This document shows, in pieces, positions 17,601 through 25,468 of a DNA stretch of 64,000 nt. Source of the stretch: Lachnospiraceae bacterium (GTDB taxonomy: Bacteria; Bacillota; Clostridia; Lachnospirales; Lachnospiraceae); the NCBI GenBank assembly GCA_014804645.1, contig JAAUZI010000049.1:65680-129679 (forward strand). The letters are read 5' to 3'. How positions within the stretch are numbered: position 1 is the first letter of the stretch; the number at the start of each line of letters is the position of its first letter. A model generated the notes under the pieces. The model worked only from the letters and a program-made list of their open reading frames with translations, did not search any database and was not told the origin of the DNA. The position numbers and the translations under genes were made by a program.

Positions 17601-18469
17601 TTCTCAGCTATCATACGAAGACAGAGCGGATAGAGAAAATAGGACATTTTTCCACAGAGGAGTACAAATGGACAGGCGGGGTGGTATATCAGGGAAAACT
17701 GTATATGTTTCCGAGGTCTGCCAACAGTATTTTGATTTTGGATTTAAAGACGAATCAAGTGGAGGAGGTTTCACTGCCAATCCAATATCCTGGACAGCAC
17801 CATTATGGCGGTATAGTAACTGATTCTGGAATTTTGTACCAGTATCCGATTTTTAATACGAACCATATATTGTGTATTGACCTGAAATGCTTTTCTTGTA
17901 CGAAGATTAAGCTTTTTGATGATAAGAACAGATATCTTGACTACAGAGGAGGAGTGCTGCATCCCAATGGATTTATATATATTTTTCCGTTCTCTGAAGG
18001 AAGGGTTATTCGGTTAAATCCGCAGACATTGGAATATACGTTTATCGGGGACTATATTGCGGCAAAGTGTTTTGGCGCAAAGGTTGCGGCTGACGGAAAT
18101 ATCTACGGTTTCAGAAGAGGCCCGGGTATCATGAAGATAGATGTGGAGAGAGAAAACTGTGAAATAATCAGAACAGACATGGATTCGGACAGCTGCGGAA
18201 CAATGCTTGGCATAAATGGCAGGATATATAATGTTCCGGGAAGATCAAGATATGTGTGGGAGTATGACATCGTATCAGGCAGAGCGGATAAGCTGTATGA
18301 ATTGAAAAGTAATGAAACATCAAAGAGTGCCGGGGGCGCGATATCAGATGAGGGCAATATGTATATTTCCCCGACAGATATGAATGCGATTCTGCGTTAT
18401 AAGGCTTGTGGAGAGCATGATAGTATTCCACTAAGTATTAAAAACACCTTTTTTGATGACTGTTACTAA
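14684..18469 (+). CDS. Giant fusion: F420H2-dehydrogenase-beta-like, SGNH-like, CitC-like adenylyltransferase and propeller
   Basis: 1261 aa in one uninterrupted frame. Residues 13-310: coenzyme F420 hydrogenase/dehydrogenase beta-subunit fold as found in polysaccharide loci (SSSGGIFFELC, SGVGCQIDGLK, CEVICHGAP, Cys201/Cys204 in CVSCKYATLPRIADITLADYW). Residues 330-500: linker and a small alpha/beta part. Residues 527-700: SGNH-hydrolase-like (IYGRCGVFGYAVED; DIPGHMTAEGY). Residues 722-905: citrate-lyase-ligase/pantetheine-type adenylyltransferase (NCNPFTRGHRYLIEQA, then TEWVSASRVR). Residues 945-1261: propeller like the two stand-alone paralogues. Probably a multi-step enzyme of the glycan pathway. 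Individual domain calls are good, overall function is unknown. Confidence 0.75.
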   Translation: MSIIEKEYPLFYAAFSRDRDNVERSSSGGIFFELCKYIVQHKGVIYGAVQTEPTEVKHERAETLEEAVSFQRSKYLQSRINDCYARAKKDLEDGRLVLFSGVGCQIDGLKRYLKGEYKNLVTCEVICHGAPMNRVMEKYLVEKESVYEKKVTQIIFRDKRSGWMDNSITEYYADGTSRTYANREHPVHLLYLRGINMERRCVSCKYATLPRIADITLADYWQYEGALREKSANRGLSLVLVNTQIGADIFDGISDGLWSEETPEDMARKSCPFLNHPPEGNVNQDAFLKLLDECGFEKAYEICALFGDVILPDSLQITQLVSAEKVIDIFKKDTQEVIYISDEKGGIQGIVTFGSFILNYGRGKDWVNTDFSYLCLSDINAEKIRSIFGKSDKIIRVPVLDEHGKLLYEIRRTAGANGRSDRRKQLIPLAKLRNRKTPCFFVQRPDFLPGYVYTPEEQDRIEKGLSFSKMQTDIELYSKEFSDVLGQNFSREYVEKLCHISGIVKKGNRYQHADSKSEFVNVIGGQRITVAAPEEYGMSIHIYGRCGVFGYAVEDCQTMPSQLQKLFNEKGMNIRVENHGLWGADEEKFMANMEADIEEGVIQENDIVVIYATFRPWLAKEELEKMSINCYDTTEAFHEFLRKGNTFYDIPGHMTAEGYTFIASYMYKKLGDANVLNCVGDAVHMAREPKKSFGTEHIGAVEDYLSGIKAALPMEKLFQSKNGAIVMNCNPFTRGHRYLIEQAMQSVDYLLLFVLEEDKSFFKYVDRLEMVRQGTKDLSNVFVLPSGNYIISTLTFPEYFLKEQKPDAAIDAADDVQLFGQYIAPALHISVRFVGTEPVDKVTAQYNASLKKYLGLYGVELCEISRLKTGTEWVSASRVRILLKEKQYEELKRYVPDTTYEYLRRMNLPETKEDTCKSVEKLWEDYRHYTAENQNVYYTVEETPIRETGKHKWVGGQVVNDVFYATPNSASTILSYHTKTERIEKIGHFSTEEYKWTGGVVYQGKLYMFPRSANSILILDLKTNQVEEVSLPIQYPGQHHYGGIVTDSGILYQYPIFNTNHILCIDLKCFSCTKIKLFDDKNRYLDYRGGVLHPNGFIYIFPFSEGRVIRLNPQTLEYTFIGDYIAAKCFGAKVAADGNIYGFRRGPGIMKIDVERENCEIIRTDMDSDSCGTMLGINGRIYNVPGRSRYVWEYDIVSGRADKLYELKSNETSKSAGGAISDEGNMYISPTDMNAILRYKACGEHDSIPLSIKNTFFDDCY

Positions 18470-18498
18470 GAGACATCTATTTCGGGAGGAGACAGGGA

Positions 18499-19605
18499 AT
18501 GAATAAAATGAGAAAATGTATTATATGGGGAGCCGGAAAAGGCGGAAGGCAGCTGCTGGAGCAAGTGCAATGGCTGGGGTATGACGTTGTGGCATATTGC
18601 GATATGAATCCCCAGTTACACGGCAGCAAAGTAGAAAATGTGCCGATTATAGGAAAAGAAGAGGCAGTGCGGCTCGTATGCGAGGATGTGACCATAGAGA
18701 TTATCGTGGGAGTTCTTGACAGTGAGAGAGCCGAAGAAATAAGAAAGATCGTGAAAAATGAGTTCCCTAAAAATGTTGTCATCAGGAATGGAGTCAATTT
18801 ATCTGCCCGCCATCTTGCTCCCCTTTTGGTTCCTGTGGAAATCAGGCATATTCTTGCCGGGAAGGTAGCATTAATAACTGGAGGCGGGAGCGGAATAGGA
18901 TATGCCATTGCGGAATTATTTTTGAAAGCAGGCTGTAAATGCATTATTGCCGGAAGGGATAGAGATAAGCTGTTACGCGCTAAAGAGTCATTATGTGAGT
19001 GTGAGGATCGGGATGGGATACAGGTTGCTGTGATGGATGTATTAAATGTCTGTGAATTGGCAGATGTCGTTGAGGAAGCGGCCCATCTGTTTAGTGAGAA
19101 TCGGATAGATATTTTAATAAATAATGCAGGTGTATTTACAAGTAAGAGGATTATGAATGTTAGCGAAGACGAATATGATATGGTGATGGATACAAATCTG
19201 AAAGGTACTGTATTTATGACACAGACAATGGGAAGATATATGATAGGGAAAAAGATTCGGGGACATATAGTTAATATATGCTCATCGACAGCTTTTGCAC
19301 CGGCATATACTCCTTACCAAATATCAAAATGGGCAATACGCGGTTTTACATTAGGGGCGGCGAAGGAATTGGCGCCATATGGTATTACCGTCAATGCTGT
19401 TGCGCCCGGTCCGACAGCATTGACGGGGATGGGGACAAAGGTAGAAGGAGACAGTATTTACAGAGGAGATTTGCCGTCAGGGAGGGATACCATGCCGGAG
19501 GAGGTCGCTGTGGCGGTTTTATATCTTGCAAGTGGATTTGCAGATCAGAGTGTCGGTGAGATTTTTAGCTTGACTGGCGGAGATGGCAATTTAGTAGCGC
19601 GATGA
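18499..19605 (+). CDS. Short-chain dehydrogenase/reductase with N-terminal Rossmann module
   Basis: 368 aa. Residues 5-100 carry the locus Rossmann module (CIIWGAGKGGRQLL, AYCDMNPQLHG). From residue 120 it is a classical SDR: TGGGSGIG at 127-134, NNAG, a serine in ICSST and YQISK near 273, then PGPTALTGMG. All catalytic residues are present, so an NAD(P)-dependent oxidoreductase acting on a sugar or precursor is expected. GGAGGAG SD eight bases upstream of ATG 18499. Confidence 0.85.
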   Translation: MNKMRKCIIWGAGKGGRQLLEQVQWLGYDVVAYCDMNPQLHGSKVENVPIIGKEEAVRLVCEDVTIEIIVGVLDSERAEEIRKIVKNEFPKNVVIRNGVNLSARHLAPLLVPVEIRHILAGKVALITGGGSGIGYAIAELFLKAGCKCIIAGRDRDKLLRAKESLCECEDRDGIQVAVMDVLNVCELADVVEEAAHLFSENRIDILINNAGVFTSKRIMNVSEDEYDMVMDTNLKGTVFMTQTMGRYMIGKKIRGHIVNICSSTAFAPAYTPYQISKWAIRGFTLGAAKELAPYGITVNAVAPGPTALTGMGTKVEGDSIYRGDLPSGRDTMPEEVAVAVLYLASGFADQSVGEIFSLTGGDGNLVAR

Positions 19606-19624
19606 ATGGGTGACGTGATATAAA

Positions 19625-19990
19625 ATGAACGATAATGCATATATAGAGCGGATAATTCAGGAATATGACATGGTTATTCTAGCATCGGAGGGCTTTTGTG
19701 AGGATTTCAAACGGATAGATTTTGGAAAGGTAAGCCTGATGCGCCGGAAGATTTTGATACTGTCTGCACAGCAGATTGATGTCAAAGAAAAACAGGTTTT
19801 TTTCAGACAGATAGACCCAGAGCAGGTAGAGCGTCTGTGCCTGCTCTATCATACCTATGAATTTGCGGATAACTTCATTTTGATGGAGGAAAATTCTGCA
19901 TACGCATCAATCCTTAACTATGTGCGAACCGGGATTTTGACGGGGAAAGAGGCGTGGCAGGCCTTGTTGGGGAAGGGAGCTAAAGTCTGA
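19625..19990 (+). CDS. Small hypothetical protein, family 1 of the glycan locus
   Basis: 121 aa, unrecognised, soluble. Similar in layout to 7838-8299, and its C-terminus (NYVRTGILTGKEAWQALLGK) is repeated almost word for word in a remnant at 24147-24227. Weak ribosome site (GGGTGACG). Lies between the SDR and the hexapeptide acyltransferase genes. Confidence 0.6.
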   Translation: MNDNAYIERIIQEYDMVILASEGFCEDFKRIDFGKVSLMRRKILILSAQQIDVKEKQVFFRQIDPEQVERLCLLYHTYEFADNFILMEENSAYASILNYVRTGILTGKEAWQALLGKGAKV

Positions 19991-20043
19991 AAAAGTATGT
20001 TCGGAGTTAATTGTTTACAGGGAATAAGGAGATGAAAACGGTA

Positions 20044-20979
20044 ATGTCTAAGGTGATTGTGTACGGAGCAGGAAAAACATGGCATTATTTTATGAGGAAT
20101 ATCTGTGCAGGTGGAATTGACTATATATGTGATCGGAGGTTCGACAGGGAAAAGCCGGATTTTTTGGGAGGGAAGAAGACAATGACCGTTGCGGAACTCA
20201 TAGAGTTTCCGCAACCGGCGGCGGTCTATTTGTGTCTGGCTGATCTGAATGAATGTGCTGAGGTAAAAAATCTTCTGGCAAAGAATTCAAATCTGGAAAT
20301 ACATATACTTCAGCTTGAAGCCTTTCGTCGCCTGTCAGGGAATGATTTGCGGGCCAAAGGGGCCGGAGAGTATACGGATCTGTTTCATAATAAGCTGATC
20401 TTCGACGATACCGTGCCGGAAAATCTGATTGTATCATTTGGTGGTCAGGGGAGTACAATAAGAATTGGGAGCGGTGTGGTCGTAAATAAGCTGGAGATTA
20501 TCGTTGGAACAGATGCTGAAGTTTGCATAGGCGATGGTTCTTCGTTTCAGGACACGCATATTGAGGCCGCCTTTGGGGACATCCGGGTAGGGCAAAATTG
20601 TACGTTTTCTTTTGGAACATGGCTCAGAAGTCATGATGGACATCATATTTATGATCTTCAGACGGGGGAAAGAGTAAATTATTCCAAAAATATTGAATTG
20701 GGAGATCATATTTGGTGTGGACAAAATGCCATTATTTTAAAAGGCGCACGGGTGGGAAACGAGAGCGTGATCGGCGCTGCGAGCGTGGTTGCGGGATGTT
20801 TCCCGGAACATGTGGCAATCGGTGGGAATCCGGCGAGAATACTTCGTGAGGGAATCTGCTGGGGGAGGGAAGCGACCTTTGCGTTCAACTTTGAGAGCAG
20901 ACTCGAATACAATGACAATGCGTATCCGGCAATTCCAACGGCGGAAATTATGCAAAATCAAAGGAGGCAAGACAGATGA
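20044..20979 (+). CDS. Hexapeptide-repeat acyltransferase with N-terminal Rossmann module
   Basis: 311 aa from ATG 20044; ATG 20032 directly abuts AAGGAG and TTG 20011 is weaker. Residues 1-95 are the Rossmann module (KVIVYGAGKTWHYF). The C-terminal half is a left-handed beta-helix O-acetyltransferase of the maltose-transacetylase type (IGDGSSFQDTHIEA, IGAASVVAG, IGGNPARILR). This PglD-like order, sugar-binding Rossmann part then acyltransferase, suggests acetylation of a nucleotide-sugar or sugar acid. Overlaps the next gene by four bases. Confidence 0.8.
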   Translation: MSKVIVYGAGKTWHYFMRNICAGGIDYICDRRFDREKPDFLGGKKTMTVAELIEFPQPAAVYLCLADLNECAEVKNLLAKNSNLEIHILQLEAFRRLSGNDLRAKGAGEYTDLFHNKLIFDDTVPENLIVSFGGQGSTIRIGSGVVVNKLEIIVGTDAEVCIGDGSSFQDTHIEAAFGDIRVGQNCTFSFGTWLRSHDGHHIYDLQTGERVNYSKNIELGDHIWCGQNAIILKGARVGNESVIGAASVVAGCFPEHVAIGGNPARILREGICWGREATFAFNFESRLEYNDNAYPAIPTAEIMQNQRRQDR

Positions 20980-21494
20980 GAGCGCTCGTGTATACGGTAT
21001 TGGTGATAGAACTGCTTTTTGCCTTTTTTTATGGGCGATATATCAGGGTTAAGGAAGCCAAGGTCAAAAAACTGAACAATGATTTCCGAGAATATTATGA
21101 GGTAGTAAGTCGTTGGATCATATTAAAGAACAGCGGAAGAAAACCGGAGGAATATTTTCGTTTTCACGGGATAAAAAGAATAGCTATTTATGGAGCAGGA
21201 CCGCTGGGAGAGATGCTTTATCAGGAATTGTTTGGCGGAGAGATTCAGATTCTCTATGTTGTTGACCAGACGAGAAAGGAATTTGAAAATGTTAAGGGTG
21301 CGAAGGTAATCCATCCCTCCCTGATTCCAAATCAGGAGACGCCGGATGCAATCGTAATCACTCCGATGGTTTTTAAGACAGCAATTTTAGATGTGCTCTG
21401 CAATTTGAATCTGCCAAACTCAGTGTCTTTTCTGATGTTGGATGAGATTGTTAATTTTTTCATGAGTCATGAGGTACAGAATGAAATTATATAA
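20976..21494 (+). CDS. Membrane-anchored stand-alone Rossmann module protein
   Basis: 172 aa. Residues 3-20 are a hydrophobic helix (VYTVLVIELLFAFFYG), then a charged linker, then the locus Rossmann module alone at 67-160 (IAIYGAGPLGEML, YVVDQTRKE, AIVITPMVFKTAIL). No catalytic domain follows. It could tether partner enzymes at the membrane or be a sugar-binding subunit. ATGA overlap with the upstream gene and a 14-base overlap with the downstream MAF-like gene suggest tight coupling. Confidence 0.65.
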   Translation: MRALVYTVLVIELLFAFFYGRYIRVKEAKVKKLNNDFREYYEVVSRWIILKNSGRKPEEYFRFHGIKRIAIYGAGPLGEMLYQELFGGEIQILYVVDQTRKEFENVKGAKVIHPSLIPNQETPDAIVITPMVFKTAILDVLCNLNLPNSVSFLMLDEIVNFFMSHEVQNEII

Positions 21495-22389
21495 AACATG
21501 GCAGAATGTGATAATGGATGGTCTCGACACGCATGTGACCAATCAGATTAAAAATAAATATGACTTTGCGTTCTGGAAAAAGTTGAATCCGGAATTGGCA
21601 TCGCTTGTGGAGCGAAATGAGAGATTTAGGGGAATACATAAAGGTGAGCGCTGCTTTATCCTTGCGAACGGACCATCCCTGAAAGAAACAGATCTGTCGT
21701 ATCTGAAAGGGGAGATTCTGTTTGGTGTGAATTTGTGTGGAGAGGCATTTTATAATGCGGGAATTCCGTTGAGTTTTTATTTGTCTCTGGATGGGATTTT
21801 CTTTCAGGGGTATATCGAGGATCGAAACCACATGATTCAAAATCTCCGATATATTGAAAAGATGGGGAATGTTGCGTGCTTTTTTCCGATTGAGTGCCGA
21901 GATTTTTTGAGAGGGCATCGATTTGATCGGAAACTTGATGTTAATTACCTTGGGCCGGTGCGATTGTCTATGGAAAAGTTAGTCGCTTCGGAAGTAAACC
22001 CATGTGAGCTTACCCGATTCCGGTATTTGAGTTATTCTATTGCAATTGATGCGGTCATGGCGGCAATATATATGGGGTTTACGGAAATCTATTTACTTGG
22101 TTGTGACGCGAGTGTAATCAAATCGAGGATCGATGTGTTTATGGGGAATGCGGCAGGGAATGTTCATTTCTATGGAAATGATGGGAAGAGCTTTGAAACA
22201 CAGATGCGCAGGAGAGGGATTCTGCAGGAATTGAGAACAGAACATTACTGCTTTCAGAATTGGAACTATATTAACCAATATTGTATGAAACACGGGATTA
22301 AGTTGATCAATCTGTCATCCAGCACACTGCTGGATTTTATCCCGCGAAAATCATATGAAAAACAATTACAGGAGTTGGGAATAGGATGA
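21481..22389 (+). CDS. DUF115/MAF-like protein
   Basis: 302 aa from ATG 21481 (GAGG six bases upstream; ATG 21469 is also possible). Paralogue of 6568-7815 without the Rossmann module, which instead lies in the gene just upstream. Shared motifs: HKGERCFILANGPSLKETDL, YLLGCDASV and a C-terminal LINLSSSTLLDFIP. Motility-accessory-factor/MptE-like family, probably a transferase for an activated sugar acid. ATGA overlap with the next gene. Confidence 0.75.
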   Translation: MKLYKTWQNVIMDGLDTHVTNQIKNKYDFAFWKKLNPELASLVERNERFRGIHKGERCFILANGPSLKETDLSYLKGEILFGVNLCGEAFYNAGIPLSFYLSLDGIFFQGYIEDRNHMIQNLRYIEKMGNVACFFPIECRDFLRGHRFDRKLDVNYLGPVRLSMEKLVASEVNPCELTRFRYLSYSIAIDAVMAAIYMGFTEIYLLGCDASVIKSRIDVFMGNAAGNVHFYGNDGKSFETQMRRRGILQELRTEHYCFQNWNYINQYCMKHGIKLINLSSSTLLDFIPRKSYEKQLQELGIG

Positions 22390-23669
22390 GTATTTTATAC
22401 TTAAAGATTAATCGAAACATAGAATATACAATTAGGAATCTTAGAAACTGGATTCGGATTGCGATGGAGAGAAACGATAAATGCTTTTTGGTATGCGATG
22501 CCCCGGAATTGAAAAGCAGAGTTATAAGGGAGATGGACTTCGGCGGCTGCGATATAGAGTGGCTGGAGAGTATTCGGTCTGAGCAGGCGCAGGGGATGAT
22601 ATCCCATATGGCAAATGAGCGATGGGCGAATGCCGGATATGCACATTTAACCACTTTTCTACACGCAGCGGAGCATGGCTATGATTCCTTTTGGAATATT
22701 GATGCGGATGATACGGTGATGTGCCTGGATTATGCTAAGGCGGCAAAGGTTTTGTCTCAAGTAGAGGAATATGCGAAGGAAAATGAGATCGATGTCTTTT
22801 CACTGGATATGTGGAGAACCCAGAGCAGAGGAAATTCATGGTCTTTTGGAATTACATATACAAACGGGAAATTAGATTGGCCGAAAATCTTTTATAGAAA
22901 TTTCGACTATAGGGGCATGGAGTGTCGCAGCTTTGTGGACAGAATTGCACCCAAGAATATTGACGAGTTTTTTGCCTATTTGAGAGAACATGACAAAAAC
23001 ATTAAAATAGAGACTTTTTGTGTGATGAATCTTCTCTTTGTACATTATTCCGATGACTTTTTGTTTCATCCGATCCAATCAGGTATCTATACATGGATAG
23101 AAGACGAGATGCGTTTTCCGATTCTGGAATATGTATTTGGCGTACCTTCGCTGGGGCGTATTCCGATCGCGCAGGATGTAGTGCGGATGGAGTGTGATAT
23201 TATGCAGCAGGAGGGAAGATTATTTCTGGCGGAGATCGCAAACTACACCTTTGAGAGTGGGAATGTACTGGATGCAAGAGAGTATGATCTGGAAGTGCGG
23301 AAACAGGTTGGTCAACAGCTTGAGCAGAGAATCAATGATATGCTTTTGAACTATGACCTTGGGGATGAGTGTTATCTATTCGGGTGCAATGAATTCGCGG
23401 AAAGCGTAAAAGAAAAACTGGAGCAGAGAGGTATTGTGATAAAGGGAATCCTGGATAATGACAAGGGAAAGCAGAATCGGGAATACGCAGGGCTGATGGT
23501 ATTCGCACCGGAGACGATCAAGACAGAAAAACTTGAACGAGTGGGAATCATAGTGATATCCAGGCATTACCGCAACATTTGCTTTCAACTAAAGCGATAC
23601 GGTTACCAGAGGGAGCCGTATTGGCTGACGGATTATCGAACGCTTTTGCAGGGGGATGGGAATGATTAA
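22386..23669 (+). CDS. Probable GT-A glycosyltransferase with C-terminal Rossmann module
   Basis: 427 aa. The first 320 residues look like a GT-A transferase: ILYLKINRNIEYT start, then SFWNIDADDTV with a DxD-type metal site near residue 104. The family is not one I can name. Residues 329-420 are the locus Rossmann module placed C-terminally (CYLFGCNEFAESVKEK, KGILDNDKGKQNRE, ISRHYRNICFQL). The same module is N-terminal in most other proteins here. Confidence 0.6.
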   Translation: MSILYLKINRNIEYTIRNLRNWIRIAMERNDKCFLVCDAPELKSRVIREMDFGGCDIEWLESIRSEQAQGMISHMANERWANAGYAHLTTFLHAAEHGYDSFWNIDADDTVMCLDYAKAAKVLSQVEEYAKENEIDVFSLDMWRTQSRGNSWSFGITYTNGKLDWPKIFYRNFDYRGMECRSFVDRIAPKNIDEFFAYLREHDKNIKIETFCVMNLLFVHYSDDFLFHPIQSGIYTWIEDEMRFPILEYVFGVPSLGRIPIAQDVVRMECDIMQQEGRLFLAEIANYTFESGNVLDAREYDLEVRKQVGQQLEQRINDMLLNYDLGDECYLFGCNEFAESVKEKLEQRGIVIKGILDNDKGKQNREYAGLMVFAPETIKTEKLERVGIIVISRHYRNICFQLKRYGYQREPYWLTDYRTLLQGDGND

Positions 23670-24120
23670 ATATTTGGTGATAGATGTGGATGGAACCTTG
23701 ACAGACGGGGTGGTATATATCGGAAATTCTGGAGAGCTGTGCAAGGGCTTTTATGTGAGAGATGGACTGGGAATTCAAAAAATAATTGCCAGAGGAATTG
23801 AACCCATCATATTGACATCCCGGGAATCGGAGATTGTGAAGCAAAGATGCAAGGAACTGGGAATTACCAATATTTGCCAGGGAGTCAAGAATAAGAGGGA
23901 AAGGCTGGAAGATATAATCCAGAGACATAAGATTGGTTCAGATGAGCTTGCATATATTGCAGATGACGTAAATGATTTGGAGGCAATTCAATTGGCATGT
24001 ATCAGAGCATGTCCCAATGATGCTGTGTCTGAAATAAAAAATGTCTGTAATTTTGTGTCACACTACAATGGCGGGCATGGAGCGGTGAGAGAATTGTGCG
24101 ATTATCTGTTAAGTCTGTAA
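23662..24120 (+). CDS. KdsC-like HAD phosphatase
   Basis: 152 aa from ATG 23662 (GGGGG upstream), overlapping the previous gene by eight bases. Has VIDVDGTLTDGVVY (motif I), LTSRES (motif II), YIADDVNDLEAI (motif IV) and the GGHGAVREL tail that marks KdsC-type 3-deoxy-ulosonate-8/9-phosphate phosphatases. These tetrameric HAD enzymes release free Kdo, Neu5Ac-like or KDN-like acids before CMP activation. This supports a CMP-ulosonic acid branch in the operon. Confidence 0.88.
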   Translation: MIKYLVIDVDGTLTDGVVYIGNSGELCKGFYVRDGLGIQKIIARGIEPIILTSRESEIVKQRCKELGITNICQGVKNKRERLEDIIQRHKIGSDELAYIADDVNDLEAIQLACIRACPNDAVSEIKNVCNFVSHYNGGHGAVRELCDYLLSL

Positions 24121-24146
24121 AACTGTTTTGAGACAAGCTGTTTTGA

Positions 24147-24227
24147 CGATATGCGTGTAATATCAATTATGTGCGGATCGAGTTGTTGACACCTGAAGAG
24201 GCATGGCAGGCATTGCTGGGGGAATAG
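24147..24227 (+). pseudogene. C-terminal remnant of a family-1 small protein
   Basis: Reading from 24147 to the stop TAG at 24225 gives RYACNINYVR, then IELLTPEEAWQALLGE. This matches the last third of 19625-19990 (YASILNYVRTGILTGKEAWQALLGK). A stop lies in frame directly upstream and no start exists, so it is a decayed duplicate. It marks a former gene junction between the KdsC-like and second GT9-like genes. Confidence 0.75.
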
Positions 24228-24229
24228 GA

Positions 24230-25468
24230 ATGGATAAGCCACATTATGAAGAAATGCTGACAAATGTAAACTCTCTTGTGCAAAGCGGCCAGTTTCAGAA
24301 AAAAGAGATCTATCTGTTCGGGCATAGTAATGCCACGGAGACCCTTGCGGATCTGCTGCTTGACAGGGGATACACAGTCAGCGGAATCCTTGACAATAAC
24401 CGTTCCAAACAGGGCGACGACTACAAGGGGATTCTTATTTTGCCGCCGGAAGAGATTCTGCGTGGAGAGCAGTCAGAGAAAATCGTGTGTATAGCCGCCC
24501 GGGCGTATGAGGCCATGGCGCGGCAGCTAAGGCAGCTGGGCTACAACGGCAGGATTGAAAAACTGGTGGACTACAATTCTTATGCCGAATACTCCTTGTC
24601 AGAAAATACTATCATTAGAAAGAAGGAACGACTGGACAGGGGAATTCTGCAGCTGAGGCATATCAAGAAAAAATATCCAGGGCATTTTCTTATCTTATGC
24701 CCCTTTTCAGCCCTGGGAGACATCTTCCTTGCCATGTCCTATCTGCCGCATTTTCTCGCCATACGGCATATCGAGAACTGTGTGGTCTGTGTGTCTGGCG
24801 GTGCCTGTAAACAGGTGGCGGAGCTTTTCGGCGCATATCCCGTGGAGACGTATGCCCAGAAGGATCTGGATGAGTTGATTCAGGCGTGCATATACACAGA
24901 GGATGGCAATTCCTATATAGCACATCAGGACAGACCCTATGTGGTAAATCTGCACAAGGCCCTGTACATAAAGTGCATACCGCTGGAGACGATCTACAAG
25001 TGCGGCGTGTTCGGACTGCCCTGGGAGACAGTGCCCTGCAGGCCGACTCGCTGGAAGGACTATCCGGATTTAGAAAGTATTATACCGGGAAGGGCGGTTA
25101 TTTTCGCCCCCTACGCCAAGTCCGTCACTACCTTTGACGAGACATTTTGGCAGCCCATAGTGGCTGATTTTCAGGAGCGGGGATATCAATGCTTTACCAA
25201 TGTGGCGGAGGGAGAAAGACCGCTGGCGGGAACGAGGGAGATCAGCCCCCGCATTTCTCAGATGCAGTCCGTTGTAGAGCGGGCGGGAACCTTTATCGGC
25301 ATACGGAGCGGGCTGTGTGACGTGATCCGCTATGCCGGATGCAGGAAGATCGCCCTGTATCCCGATTACAATTACAGCGATACCAAATGGAAAGCCATAG
25401 ATATGTACGCCATAGACGGCTGGGAGAATCTAGTAATAGGTGAGGATTTTGTATGGAACAGAAACTGA
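24230..25468 (+). CDS. GT9-like glycosyltransferase with N-terminal Rossmann module
   Basis: 412 aa from ATG 24230, preceded by GGGGGAA. Residues 25-110 form the Rossmann module (IYLFGHSNATETLADL, GILDNNRSKQGDDY). The GT-B part has CPFSALGDIFLAMSYL, VIFAPYAKSV and IGIRSGLCDVIRYAG, matching the paralogue at 8316-9662. It is visibly GC-richer than that paralogue, so the two copies were not made by a recent duplication. Overlaps the next gene by 16 bases. Confidence 0.65.
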   Translation: MDKPHYEEMLTNVNSLVQSGQFQKKEIYLFGHSNATETLADLLLDRGYTVSGILDNNRSKQGDDYKGILILPPEEILRGEQSEKIVCIAARAYEAMARQLRQLGYNGRIEKLVDYNSYAEYSLSENTIIRKKERLDRGILQLRHIKKKYPGHFLILCPFSALGDIFLAMSYLPHFLAIRHIENCVVCVSGGACKQVAELFGAYPVETYAQKDLDELIQACIYTEDGNSYIAHQDRPYVVNLHKALYIKCIPLETIYKCGVFGLPWETVPCRPTRWKDYPDLESIIPGRAVIFAPYAKSVTTFDETFWQPIVADFQERGYQCFTNVAEGERPLAGTREISPRISQMQSVVERAGTFIGIRSGLCDVIRYAGCRKIALYPDYNYSDTKWKAIDMYAIDGWENLVIGEDFVWNRN

